Shown here piece by piece: positions 21,991-34,269 of a DNA stretch of 64,000 nt (the first letter of the stretch is position 1; the number at the start of each line of letters is the position of its first letter). The notes under the pieces are model-generated. The model was given only the letters and a program-made list of their open reading frames with translations, ran no database searches and was not told the origin of the DNA. Source of the DNA: Ascaphus truei (Eukaryota; Chordata; Amphibia; Anura; Ascaphidae); the NCBI GenBank assembly GCA_036426205.1, contig CM071570.1:2495997-2559996 (forward strand), read 5' to 3'. Both the position numbers and the translations under genes were made by a program.

Positions 21991-24149
21991 TCTTAGGCGA
22001 CTCTGATGTTAGAGTTTGTAAATCAAGTATTTCCTCTATCCTTGACCGACCATGTCTTTATTGAGACCCAATAAAGGACGTGGTAGAGGGAGATGAGGGT
22101 TGCCTGTGCAAACTCATCGAACACAGTGACATCACATACAAGGGAGCAGCCAAAGCCCTCCCAAGTCTTAGCTCACCATACAGTATTTATAAACTGTAAA
22201 AAATAAAGGATCTACAAATGCTTGTAGGTGTAGATTTAATCCCTCAAACAGTTCACTATCGTTAGTACACTTTGATCCCCAGAGGTACTGCCCTTCAAAC
22301 TGTGCATGAATGGCCAACCTAAAAAAAAGTGTAGCTAAATCGTAAGCTTGATCTTGTGCTGCATTGAGGCATACTGTATGCTCCACTTATAAATAGCATT
22401 CTGACAACAAAACAAGATGTCCCTCATTGTTCAGTTAAGAATGCATGATACAATGACTGCTTTATTGCCGCTATATTCAATGGGAAAAAAAATTGCAATT
22501 TTCTAAATGAAAGCCTCTACACATCTTATTTTAATGATCGATATGGACAGAAGAACAGTGCTTCAGGACCTTTTTTTCCCACAAAGGACCTCTATTTATA
22601 AGATCCAAGTTAGTTTAGTGAATAATTACGTTTAAGAAGGTTCCCATAAAACTGGTTAGAAATTGAAATGGCTTTGTCAATTGTTACTGAAAATGTACAG
22701 TCAAAATGTGAGTGTTACAGATGTAACCATACTAGTCTCTGTAGCCGCAGCTCAAAAAACCCAAAAAGCCAACGGCTCCGGACAGTGCCGAACGTGACAT
22801 CTCTCTGGGAGATCCATGCTTCCAGATAAAACTCCCCATCATGTTACTCCTCCGAATAATTCATCTTACTTGGAACTAACACAGTCAGGTATAGGGCATC
22901 AGCCCTTTTATCATTACCTCTCTAGTGTGGGATTGCTTATTGATTATGCCCCATGGGTGAATTATGTCTCAAAAGGGACCATTGGATGTGGTAGCTGTGT
23001 GGGCACCACTAGGTCTCCTTTTCTCCCTGGGATGAACATCTCTGTTACTTATACAGTTGTTCTGAAGTTTGGATTCACTTGAATGGACTTATGTTTCTGT
23101 GAGCTTATTTTGTGATGCACCAACTCACCACATATCTATATATCACAGCCAGGCCAGATGGTTTTCCAATATTCCAGCAGAAAAGTTCATGCAGCTACAG
23201 TATGAAAGCCTTTTAGAAGCATAAAGCTAGTCAGTCATGCAGTCATGCAACATATATATGACACTGGATTCATAATTTAAGACAGGGGTTCGCAAACTTC
23301 ATCTGCGCCCCCCTGTCTGCTCAGCCCGAAAGACCTCCTCCCCCCCCCACCCCGCTCGCTCCCCTACTTTTTCTCCAGTGGCATTTGATGGGGTAGCGTC
23401 GTTTTAGGGTGCTATTTGCAATACAGAAGCTGGTGGGGTCCATTCATATCTAGACCATTCGCTCTCCAATATTGGGCAAATCACTCTGTGCTTTCCTAGG
23501 ACACGTACAGTATATCTGAATGCATATTTCCTGGCAAAACGTCATTTAAATCAACTACAGGCATGCCTTAGAGGAATAAAAAGTTAGTGTAAGAAAGTTA
23601 TTAGTAGAAAAAAAAATTGGTGACGAGTAGAAGTGTAACTGCATGTTTGAGCGGCTTCTTGATGAGGATAAATGGCACACAGGAGGCCCATAAAAGGGTG
23701 TAAAAAAGTTGCCGTTTTGTTTTAATTTCCTAATTGGATCATTACTCCCATAATGAAGCATGTAACATCATCTATTTCAATCTACATCAATTGCAATCTA
23801 AATGTTCATTGTCTTCCATACATTGCAATCTAGTGAAATGCCTCATGTAGTAAAAGCATTGACAAGGTGGTACCAAGAAGAAAATCCATGCCTCATGTTC
23901 TGAATATTAAAAGCCTAAAACGAGTACACCGTTATAAATTAGCTTTGGCTCACATAATTTATTGCTTCAGTGCACAGCTTTCCGCCTCATTTTTCTGTTC
24001 CAGCATTAAGTTTACAAACTTTAACATATACAGTATTACAATTGGCAACAGACGAATAGACTTTATTTGTGTAGAAGAGCACATTAAAAATGAGTTATGC
24101 GTTGATTTGCTACTGGATAGTTATACTGGCCCATAGAAGACATTTTAAT
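21991..24149. other. No gene recognised; one hAT-like end
   Basis: Mostly plain AT-rich DNA. CAGGGGTTCGCAAACTT at 23284-23300 looks like the left end of a hAT element, followed by a short C-rich stretch. No matching right end was found nearby. The 72-90 codon frames here have no recognisable motif. Confidence 0.4.
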
Positions 24150-25038
24150 TGCTGTCTGAATTTGTCAACACAAATTCCTAGTTCCCACCTCAACAGGGAT
24201 ATCCTATCCCCACCTCATTAACACTCACAAATCCAATCTACATAGTCTTTTCTTTGTATTTGACTCCCTCCTCCGACCTTCTCCTCCCACTTCACATCCG
24301 TCCTCCACTTCTCCCCAAGCATTCACCAACTACTTCAAAGGCAAGATGGATGCTATCCACAAGGAGATTCCCACAGTTCCTTCCCCCTCCTCTCTGCTTC
24401 TACCTAAACCACCACCTCCTACTTTTGACTCCCTTTCTCCAGTTACAGAGTTGGAAGTTTCTAAGCTGATCTCTTCTCCCTCTACCACATTCCCTCTACC
24501 ACATTCCCTCTCTATCCCATCCCCTCGCACCTTGTCAGATCGCTTACTTCTTAGTTCCCATTCCCACCCACATCTTCAATTCCTCCCTAACCTCTGGCAC
24601 TTTCTCCTTTTCCTTTAAGCATGCGGCGGTCACACCTATTCTCAAAAAAACAACCTAGACCTTACGTGTCTTACCAACTACCGCCCTGAATCCCTCCTGC
24701 CGTTTGCCTCCAAATTGCTAGAACGTCTCGTGTTCTCCCGTATGATCAACTTTCTTAATACCCCTGCCCTCCTGGACCTTTTACAATCTGGCTTTTGTAC
24801 AGCTCACTCCACAGAGACGGTGCTTACTAAAGTAGCCAATGATATAGATCGGGGTGGCCAACCTGTCGCTCAAGGGCCGCGTGTGGCGCTTCAGTGTTTC
24901 ATGCGAGGCCCCAGAAGGAAAAAAATACAGGGTCTATTTGCACACAATGCAGAGACCATAGAGACATGGAAGAGGGAAAGTCAGAGCGCCCCCCAACCAG
25001 CTTCTCTCCTGAGCTCCTATGGACTAGCGACCCCTGGT

Positions 25039-26278
25039 GGGCTCCCAAGCAGCAGAGTACAGTGAATATGCACCCTGTCTATTCTTTCCGAGAAACATCA
25101 ATCAACGTCTCCTTTAGTATAGTTTATTTAGGGATAATGATATTTGGGGATAACATATCCATTTAATAAAATATAAACTGTATTAATGTAATAATTATTT
25201 GAAGATATTTTATTATATAAATTTGTGATTGATGGTTAGTCACATTTTATTATATTGAGTAAATGTTTTTTACTTCATTTTTATTTGTTATATTAAAACT
25301 GTATTGTATTTAAATTGATATTAGGTTTAGGCACCATATTTTATTTTATTATGTGTAAAGATATAGGTCTGCCACAATACCAGGGGATTGATCACCTAAT
25401 CATGTCTGCCGATTTAGGGTTAAACCTAAGTGTGATAGCTGATTATGTCTAATTAGAGGTAGGGCAAGTGGGTATATAAATCCCCATGATGCAGCACACC
25501 ATCACTCCTGACGAATCCGTGTCAACCAACGTCGAAACGCGTAGAGTGTTTCAGCAAGGGATCTGTGAGAGAGAGAGCTCCAAGAGCGCATCTGCACCAC
25601 CGAGTCCGGAGGTTCCAGCCGCACCGGAAGTGACGTGTGACCCCCGGTTGTGGATGCGGAAGTATTCCGGAGAACAGTGCGGTACACAGGGAGATCGCGA
25701 CCCGCTGTGCACCTGTTACATGTTATACACTGCGCTGGAAAACCATCTTAAGTGTAAGCCTTGAATTGTATTTCACTGTGTGTCAATATATCTTTCTTCT
25801 ACACATTGGTTTGCTCTTTTTCATTTGAGATTGGCTGCTGAATAATGCTACACATCTATGGGAACATCCACCCCTAGAGTTGGATGGCTGCTTGACATTT
25901 CTACTCTATTGTGAGTAGCCATTTGCGAGCCCACTTTATTGTCTAAACATTTTGTTAACATTACTACGTACACTATGTGATGTTTCTTTATATTTATGGT
26001 TACTTACGACGCTCCCCTGGTCCTTGTGGAAGAAGTTTGTGCAGAAGACTTTTTGAAACAGTCTTCACTAAGGGTTGTGTGTGTTTGTTTTCCTCATCAT
26101 CACTTACAGTTCACCATTATATTTTGTTACATTAGTGCACTATTAAGTATTAATATTACATTTTCTATGCACTATTTTATGCACTATTATTATTTTGGGT
26201 TTGTAAGAGCGCAATTCAGCACTTGTGTGTTATAGGGCTCCCAAACAGCACAGAGTACAGTGAATATGCACCCTGTCT
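25039..26278 (+). mobile_element. PLE-type insertion with unusually long (~42-bp) target duplication
   Basis: The stretch GGCTCCCAAGCAGCAGAGTA followed by CAGTGAATATGCACCCTGTC ends at 25080 and is repeated with about two differences at 26235-26278. The insert (25081-26234) starts AT-rich, contains a full hammerhead core at 25503-25548, and ends with TTGTAAGAGCGCAATTCAGC and ACTTGTGTGTT, the GCGC-type PLE tail. It lies within the hAT and is younger than it. Confidence 0.65.
25503..25548 (+). ncRNA. Hammerhead ribozyme (type I, minimal stem III)
   Basis: CACTC (25503-25507) pairs exactly with GAGTG (25544-25548) as stem I. CTGACGA (25508-25514) fits CUGANGA, GAAAC is at 25534-25538, then GC and GTA as the cleavage triplet. 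Stem II is the weak part: CGT and ACG can pair, but the outer pairs look eroded. Confidence 0.7.
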
Positions 26279-26512
26279 GCAGAGAGCTCCATGTGATTGG
26301 AGAGCAAGGTAGGACCGCACTGCCCCCCTTGTCCCACACAATTGCCCCCATCCCCTTTTATTCTCAACTGCCCCATCTCCCCATGTCACCCCCTCTCCTG
26401 ATGTGTCACCCCTCTTCCTCCCCATCCCATTTGTATCCCTCTCTTCCCATGCATCACCCTCTCCTTCCACATCCCATGCGTTACCCAACCTCCCCTCCCC
26501 ACTTATACACCG

Positions 26513-26700
26513 TCAGGTTATACCCTGTGCAGTGTGTAGTGCCATCAGGTTATGCCCTGTGTATAGTGCCGCTGGCTACATAAGCTTTCAGTGTATAGTG
26601 CCGTAAAGTTATACTCCGCACTATACACTGACACAGTATATAACCTGACCGCACTATACACTGACACGGTCAGGTTATGCTGTGTGTCAGTGTATACAGG
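26513..26700. repeat. Degenerate ~31-bp tandem and inverted repeat in the hAT
   Basis: GTCAGGTTATACCCTGTGCA and TAGTGCCATCAGGTTATGCC variants repeat and then recur in inverted orientation (GCACTATACACTGACAC). This lies in the right part of the hAT. Confidence 0.5.
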
Positions 26701-26886
26701 AATTCATTTGAACGTTTTTGTTATTGTGGCCCTTTGACAATGAGACAGATAAATTCTGGCTCCAGCTCCCCGTCATGTTGGCCGCCCCTGACCTAGATGA
26801 AGCTAAATCCCACGGTAACTTTTCACTACTAATCGTACTGTAACTCTCTGCTGCTTTTGATACTGTCGATCACTCTCTTCTCCAAC

Positions 26887-27897
26887 CTATTCTAAATTCT
26901 ACAGTTCCAGAAAATGGAGACCGCGCTCGTCTGTAAACTTCAAGGGGATTCTTCTGAGATGCCTCTCTTCCCGCTGCTCCTTCTCCCTCCGGTGATCAGC
27001 CGGCCACAAACAGTCCAAGTAAAAAACAAAAGAGGAGATGGAGCGCAGAGAAAGAAAATGCCAAGGTAAGATATGGGTCATTTATTTGAACAACAATGCA
27101 CAGTATTACTTACAATTAGTTTAAAACAGCATACAAGTAGAAGTTCCCACAGAGGTCTGTATACATCTGTTTGGCACCCCTGTCCCGACTGTAACACACT
27201 GCTTCCAAGTCTCACAGGGTCCCTGACCCGGAACCGGAAGGGTTACCAACCAAGGTGATAGGCGGGCTCTCGAGCTCAGGCAAAGGCTATGGCATAGCAA
27301 CAGCCGCTCGTGAAATGACAGGGGGATATCAGCACTGGCTGAATTAGGGAAAATTCTACCGTACTAAAAATGCACTCCTACCCAGGAGTGCAACAACAAG
27401 GTATTAAGCAACCCTCAACGCGTTTCACGCAGTATAGCGCTTCGTCAGGCTCCTGACGAAGCGCTATACTGCGTGAAACGCGTTGAGGGTTGCTTAATAC
27501 CTTTATGTTGCACTCCTGGGTAGGAGTGCATTTTTAGTACGGTAGAATTTTCCCTAATTCAGCAGTGCTGATATCCCCCTGTCATTTCACGAGCGGCTGT
27601 TGCTATTGCCATAGCCTTTGCCTGAGCTCGAGAGCCCGCCTATCACCCTTGGTTGGTAACCCTTCCGGTTCCGGGTCAGGGACCCTGTGAGACTTGGAAG
27701 CAGTGTGTTACAGTCGGGACAGGGGGTGCCAAACAGATGTATATACAGACCTCTGTGGGAACTTCTACTTGTATGCTGTTTTAAACTAATTGTAAGTAAT
27801 ACTGTGCATTGTTGTTCAAATAAATTGACCCATATCTTACCTTGGCATTTTCTTTCTCTGCGCTCCATCTCCTCTTTTGTTTTCTATTCTAAATTCT
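26887..27897. mobile_element. Palindromic PLE-type insertion with exact 14-bp target duplication
   Basis: CTATTCTAAATTCT occurs at 26887-26900 and 27884-27897 and interrupts the LINE. The insert is a near-perfect hairpin of two ~430-base arms (about 27020-27450 and 27451-27882) plus a left tail (26901-27019). On the minus strand the tail reads ACGAGCGCGGTCTCCATTTT near its end, again a GCGC-type tail. Two opposed hammerhead cores form the centre. Confidence 0.85.
27422..27489. ncRNA. Two hammerhead cores head to head at a palindrome centre
   Basis: Plus strand: CTGACGA (27453-27459), AGCGC...GCGT as stem II, GAAAC (27475-27479), GC, GTT. Minus strand: the same boxes at 27448-27442 and 27426-27422. 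The 5' side of stem I is only CTC before the mirror image begins, pairing with GAG at 27485-27487. Core bases are intact on both strands, but each is squeezed against the other. Confidence 0.65.
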
Positions 27898-29112
27898 CTT
27901 GGTATCCGCAACAAAGCCCTATCCTTGTTCTCATCTTACTTCTCTCCGCACATTTTCGGTCTCTGTTGCTAACATGTCTTCGTCTTTTGTCAATCTGTCT
28001 TTGGTGTACTTCAGGGCTCTATTCTGGGACCTCTGCTTTCCTCTCTCTACATACCATCACTTGATAGCCTCATCAACTCTTTTGGCCTTGGGTATCCTCT
28101 CTATGCACACGATTCAGAGATAGATCTATCCACCCCTAACATCACTCCTGCAATCCAGTCCCAAGTCTCGGGGTGCCTCCTGGCTATATACTCGTGGATG
28201 GTGCTCCGCCGCCTTAAACTTAATATGTGTAAGACAGAGCTCCTCATATTTCCCCCTAAATCTGGCCTAACACCACACCTTTTAATCACAGTAAACCGTA
28301 CTACCATCTATCCTGTCCCCAAAGCACATTGCCTAGGAGTGGCATTTGACTTTTCCCTTTACCATTTTCCATAATATTGCCAAGATTCGCCCTTTCCTCT
28401 GTCAATCTACTGATGACTCTAATGCTTGCCCTTATCCTCTCCCGTCTGAATTATTGTAACAGGCCTGCCTGCCTCACAACTTTCTCCCCTGCAATCAATC
28501 CAAAAATCAGCTGCTAGAATAATTTCACTTTCTCCCAAAACAGTATCTGCTGATCAACTCCTTAAACCCCTCTTCTTGCTTCCCGTCAAGTATCAGATCA
28601 CCCACAAAGTTCTCCTCCTTGCCTCTAAGGCTCGGCACTAATCTGCTCCTCCCTACATATAAACTCTGATCTCACGCTATGCCCCTGCTCATCTCCTGCG
28701 CTCTACCCATAACTGTCTCCTTTCCACCCTTACTGCTCTCTCTCTCGCTTTAAACCTTTTTCCCTCACTGACCCTTACCAGTGGAACTCCCTCACAGTTC
28801 ATACCAAGCACCTTCTCTCCCCATCTTTAAGACAAACCTTAAAATCACCTCTTAAATGAAGTATCCCAATAGCCTGGACTCGTGGCTACTGTCCCACAGT
28901 CACTTTTCCCAAGCACTACTACCTACTGCACTTATTCCCTCACCTGCTGTCTCTAAGTCTCCTATCATGTCACTTAGATTGTAAGCTCTCCAGGGCAGGG
29001 ATTTCTATTCCTATTGTCTGAATTGTTGCACTTTTTGTATTATAATTCCCTGTACTGTATTGTCTTTGTAAAGCACTCCGTACGCTATTGGCGCTACATA
29101 AAGATATACATA

Positions 29113-32100
29113 CATATATTTTAATAGCACCTTGTTTATTGTTAATAAGCTGTTATACATAGAACATGTTCTAAATCTGGATAAATATAAGGGGAAAGAA
29201 AAAGAAAGTTAGAGCTGCAACACACGTGTGTGTTATATTTACTTTACATTAAGGACATAAAGCGAAAGCAGAAACAATAACTTCCTATATAATAATCCCA
29301 AGGTAGGGGCATTGTGAGTACAGATCATATGAACTTTATAGTACAGTCTACAGTAGAATTAAAAGTTTAGGAACTTGAAACAAAAAGTATGACTAAGTGG
29401 GTGTTAGAGTTGTATTGATTAACCAAAAAGAATCAAGACTATATAACAATGTTATATGTTAACTTTCAAAGTACTGCAAGACCCATTAACAGGTCAAGGA
29501 TATAGGAATGATTATCCCCCTACTGCATCTCGGTTTATAGCTCCTTCAGGGAAACCAAACACTAAGCTACCCTTTATCCCTAGAGGCCTATCTAACTCAT
29601 CCATGTAATAGTGCCTTTAGCAACCTTTATCCCACGAGATTTTTTTTCCTAATGGGGACAGTGTAATCCTACTTTTTAAACCAGTAGGGACACAATAGGC
29701 ACACTTTGCAGTAATATAAGATGACAGAGAGAAGCCAGCATCTGGGTAAATAACACATTCCATGCAGTCCTCTAAAACATCGCCCACCAAAGTAGTTCAT
29801 GTATTACAGATGATCCAATTGGGATGTGAAACTGACACCCCAACTTAATTTAGATTGTATGGAGAAAATGCTGAAGCTATTTTCATAGCTGTCTCAAATT
29901 GTGAGTTACTATAGAAGTAATAAACCTAATCATGGATATTATTGTTTTTCCTGTCAAGATAAATGCAACAGAAAAGTTTATTAAATTGTAAAAAGGACCA
30001 CTAAAGTGAATAGGGTTAACATACGCCAAGCAGCTGCTGTGGCTTTTTCAATATACTTGCGTTACCACTTTGTGCGTATATATGTATCTATATACTGTGA
30101 CATAGTCCAAAGATGTTATGCAGCTTTCTGCCCCGTTTTAGGTCAGAAAGTGCAGGAATTGTGCAAAATGATCCATAACACAGCTTCACATTAACTCAGG
30201 CTGGTGGATGGAAAATCCAGACCACAGATTACAATGTGTCTAGTTCTCCCTCACCTGCTCTCCTAATCACTAGCACAGGTATTTAGAGCAGAGAGGTTTG
30301 CATTTCAGTCTCTCTTCTTAGAGCCTGGAGACTGGGGGTTTCACTGCTCCCCTGCATCCGGTTCGGGGTGGACGGCCCCTTCAAGTATCACAGTACCAGA
30401 GGATTTGCCTGGACACTTGGGACCGAGTTCCCACCACGAACAGATAAGACAAACATGTTTATTGCCGTATCTAAAAGACTATATGCTTTATCTAGTGAAC
30501 CTAAATGAGAGGGCATTGTTTTATGCTGGGGAACCAGGTTAGTTGGCCCAGCAGCAGTTAGAGAGGCTGATTCTGCTGTGTAGTTAGATCCCTTAATGGG
30601 TTAGGATTTTGTTTATTTGATTTGGTTTGGTTCTTAAAAATGACAGTGTGTGAAATGCTATAACACTGATATGAGTAAAACCGCTGAATGTTAATAGCTG
30701 AGTGCCTCCTGCCTACACATGTTAAAAGCTGCAGTCCCTTACTTGGATGAAAATAAAGCAGGCAGAAGCCTGAGTTAAGCAACGTAATACTTTGCATGAT
30801 CCTGTTTTTGCATAATTAACCCTAGAAGACTGTGTCGGGAAGAACCTAGACAGGCGTCAGCGCTACAAAAGAGGGGCGTTTGTCACAATACGTATACAGT
30901 ACATCAAGTAGTATAACTACAAGCCATGCAGTACATTTTAGAAGATGTTATTTTTAACTGCACATACAATTTAAGCTCAATAATTATTGACAGTAGGAAC
31001 CATTATGTGATCGGCATTCACCCTGTCACGTATCATTATATGCTACCGACTAGATTTAATAACTCAATGAAACACTGTTACCAGAACAGATGCTGTAATT
31101 ATAACTCAATGAAAGATGACAGTGATAGCAGAGCAGGTGTTATCAATCCTTTATTTTTGGATAACTCGTGTTGAATACATCTCCTGATCTTAAATCACAA
31201 GGCATGAGGAAATATTTCAACTCTTACTACTGTAGATGCTTGAGCACTGAATAATGTATGTAAGTAAAGAGGCAAAGGTTTCTACAGTAGGTCTAGTTAT
31301 ATACATGAGCCCAAACAAGACATTTCCTTTAACACTGTATCGGCACATTTCGATCATGTCATCGCTCCTAACAATGTTAGGAAACTCTTGCCAATGTCAT
31401 CAAACAGAATAACCCATTCCTTAGTAGTGGTTAGCCGTATTTTACTATTGATAATCTTGACCAATCCTTTCGTATTCCTAGATCATTGATAAGTTAGTTT
31501 TCTCCGCCTGGACTGTAAACCCTCGGCTATTCTCTATATCCCCGTCATTCAAGTATGAAGTTCACCCACTTTTTAACGAGGAATATCACGAACGTGACTT
31601 AAAACCCATCTAGAATAAATTGCACCTCCTTACTAAAGGGGTGGACAAATTAATGTACTATTATGCATAATTCCCAGTTATAGATAAAATGAAATTTGTA
31701 TGGACTTTCAACACCCCCTTTTTTTTTTTCAGGACAGAAAATTTTATGTAAAATATCCAATGAAATGACATTGGAGACCACCAAGATAGGGAAAGAAATT
31801 ATTTTTAATTCCTGTTTTAGAGCTGTAACATACACTTGATGTGAAACAGTATTAATGGTAGATACTTATGAAATAAATGTATGTATGTCTTTATTTATAT
31901 AGCGCCATTAATGTACATGGCGCTTCACAGTAGTAATACACCTGACAATCATATAAATAACAAATAACTACAAATAACAGATCATGGGAATAAGTTCTTC
32001 AGACATGAGATACATTTCTAATGTGTAACAAAAAATAGTCTCCAGTTTCTACAAGCAAGAAGGGAAGCAAGTTAAGTGTGCAAGTCACATTCCCACTGGC

Positions 32101-33724
32101 GCCCTTTCCACAGATATCTCATTGACTACTGTACATAACCAAACCAACAACAACAAGTATACAAATTCATACAGTGAGTTGTCTGATGGAAAAGCAGGAA
32201 AGTCCCCAGAAGGATGCTTTATATATTTCAGAATGTATGTGGTTAACCAGTTCTGTGGCAGAACTTGTGGCACTGGAAAGCTGGTACAGTAGCTATGCAT
32301 TGTTATACCAGTGAAGGATTACATGATCTACAAACACACTACGGTCCGGTAATGTTCATATTAAGCCAGGAGACTAGTGGTTATAACAACCCTCTACTTA
32401 CACTATATGAGCCAGGTCAAGTGGTTTCTCGGGGTGCTCGGGGAATACGGGGTGAGGCAGCTCTCTGCTGGGAACACAGCCAAGAGATTTACTGATCGCA
32501 TGACTTATCTTTTTCGCTGGGGATTTCTGTAAAAAGACAAACACACAGAACACACAGCATTATGCTGGGGATAGCTACACTAGAAAACATCCTACCAAAT
32601 CAGCAAACAATGTTAAAGAGCACCAGCTGGCTCCCACATGATTAAGCAAACATTACAACATGCATTGTTACTTCGAGCTGTGACCGTTCTGAATTCGCCT
32701 TTTTAATGCACTGTTGAGTACAACTGGACTTTGCGAATGAATTCTAATGGTAAAAATTAATAAAAACATTGTATATTCATCTGCACACTAACTTTAAATG
32801 TATTAAAAGATTACGACACATATTTACTAAGCTGTGCTATGCCATGAGACACCGGATGGCACATCTTGCCCTTTGGAAGCCCCAGGATGCAGTCACCAGA
32901 TCATGGAGCCTGGCAATCCAGGGGCCCCGTGACTTAGTAGCTACATCATGGCAGCAGAGTGCTCTCATGAGTCCTGTATTGGGAGCAGTATATGGATATA
33001 TATCCACAAATCCTGTTATTGGAGAGAAAACCTGTGCAGCGTATGTGCCTCCATTTTTCTGTTGCAGAAGAAGCAAGCAGTGTGTAAAGCCAATTGAGTG
33101 TTAGGAAAGGAGTAACAGATATGTCCTGGATTCCTTTCATAGGATGAACATGAAGCATGTGCCTTTTTCTATTCTGCATTGAATAAGAAGCGATCGTTGT
33201 CTGTGAGGTTTCTGAAAATCGGATGCACCTGTAATGTAAAATGAAAGGGACACATCCCCGGATTCCTAAAATTGTCTAATTTCAGGAAACAGAAGGTGCG
33301 TCTGGGTTCAGCCATGTGTTCAAATCTGTCTCATGGTACTTTGGAACCCACTATCCGATTTTCCCCATGTAAAAACATTAACTAAATGAAAATGTAGTAA
33401 ACATTTTATAAAAAGTAGACAACAGAATTTTGTGTGTATATAATATACTACCATCTACATTTTGCCGGTTTAAGCCATAACATATGGTATTATAAAGTAA
33501 ACAAATTAGCATACCAAGTAGATTGGTGAGATCTCAGAGATGAATATGAATGTGGGGCCAACAACAATATGAAATGAAACGTTGATATTCTGTATGTTTT
33601 GCTAGGGCACACAGAAACGTGGGCTACAAATCTTATTGCAAAAATTGTATTAGTACCTTAGGTACCAACCAGCTGTGGCAGTGAAAAGGTGATTCTTAGG
33701 CAAGATATTCTTTTAGGAAAAGAC
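29113..33724. other. Featureless AT-rich DNA with one LINE/SINE tail
   Basis: About 4.6 kb with no recognisable gene. A minus-strand LINE/SINE 3' tail lies at 31880-31945 (TTTATATAGCGCCATTAATG), matching the one near 316. Short frames elsewhere carry no motif. Confidence 0.45.
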
Positions 33725-34269
33725 TAGCTGAGAGACCCGGCGTTGCCCGGGATGTAAATGCGTAATAGGTAGTATTATTTATAAATGGTGGAACAATAGG
33801 TGAGTATTTGGTGGAAAGGTTGGATAATAATGTTGAAAAGAAAGATGGAAGAAAATGTAATACGATGTTCTATAAAAATGGTTTATTGTAAACACACCAC
33901 AGTACAATGTATATTTTGGTGACATAAGTGATGTGAAAATGTGAGGCGTGTGTCCTGCTAGGGTGTGAGCGTGTGTGAGGCGGCAGGTGGGTGTTCAGTA
34001 CGGGTGGCGCGTGGGTAGTGAGTGCTGGCTGTGGGTCGGGGTCCTGCTAGGGTGTGAGGCGGCGGGTGTGTGGCGAGTGCAGGTGACAGCTGGTCAGTGA
34101 TATTGTTGCGTAGGGGCAGGATGCGGCAGGTGTGTGTGGGGTGGGTGAGAGGCGGCGGGTGTGTGTCGAGTGTGGCAGGTCTGTTTAGTGCGTGCGGCGG
34201 CTGTGTGGCGCGGGGATGTGAGCGGTGGGCGGGTGAAAGGCAGAAGTGCGGGTGGGCGAAAGGCAGAGG

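Larger units (their letters stand above)
24842..26798. mobile_element. hAT (Charlie-like) non-autonomous element, 8-bp target duplication
   Basis: The ends CGGGGTGGCCAAC (24850) and GTTGGCCGCCCCTG (to 26790) are hAT/Charlie-type inverted repeats, with one base lost from the usual CAGGGG at the left. Flanks are ATATAGAT (24842-24849) and ACCTAGAT (26791-26798), a 6/8 match. No transposase frame is present. The interior is occupied by a PLE insertion (25039-26278) and low-complexity C-rich sequence. Confidence 0.7.
24600..28350 (+). pseudogene. LINE reverse transcriptase relic, in three pieces
   Basis: Reverse transcriptase of the surrounding CR1/L2-type LINE. Piece 1 (24640-24843) reads NYRPESLLPFASKLLERLVF and then LQSGFCTAHSTETVLTK, the region ahead of polymerase motif A. 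Piece 2 (about 26800-26886), after the hAT insertion, continues LDEAKSHGNF and motif A as LSAAFDTVDHSLLQPI, with a TAA stop just before it. Piece 3 (27898-28350), after the PLE, carries the thumb-side remnant with many frameshifts. Removing the two insertions makes the pieces contiguous, which is the main support for the insertion boundaries. No intact YADD box was read. Non-functional. Confidence 0.75.
24150..29112 (+). mobile_element. CR1/L2-type LINE relic, split by a hAT and a PLE
   Basis: Plus-strand LINE whose parts are 24150-24849, 26799-26886 and 27898-29112. The 3' end is typical: ATTGTAAGCTCTCCAGGGCA (about 28978-28997), later TTGTAAAGCACTCCGTACGC, TTGGCGCTACATAAAGATA and a short ATAC repeat (29098-29112). 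The 5' end is undefined. The 29098-29112 tail is the likely template for the similar tails seen elsewhere in the window. Confidence 0.75.
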
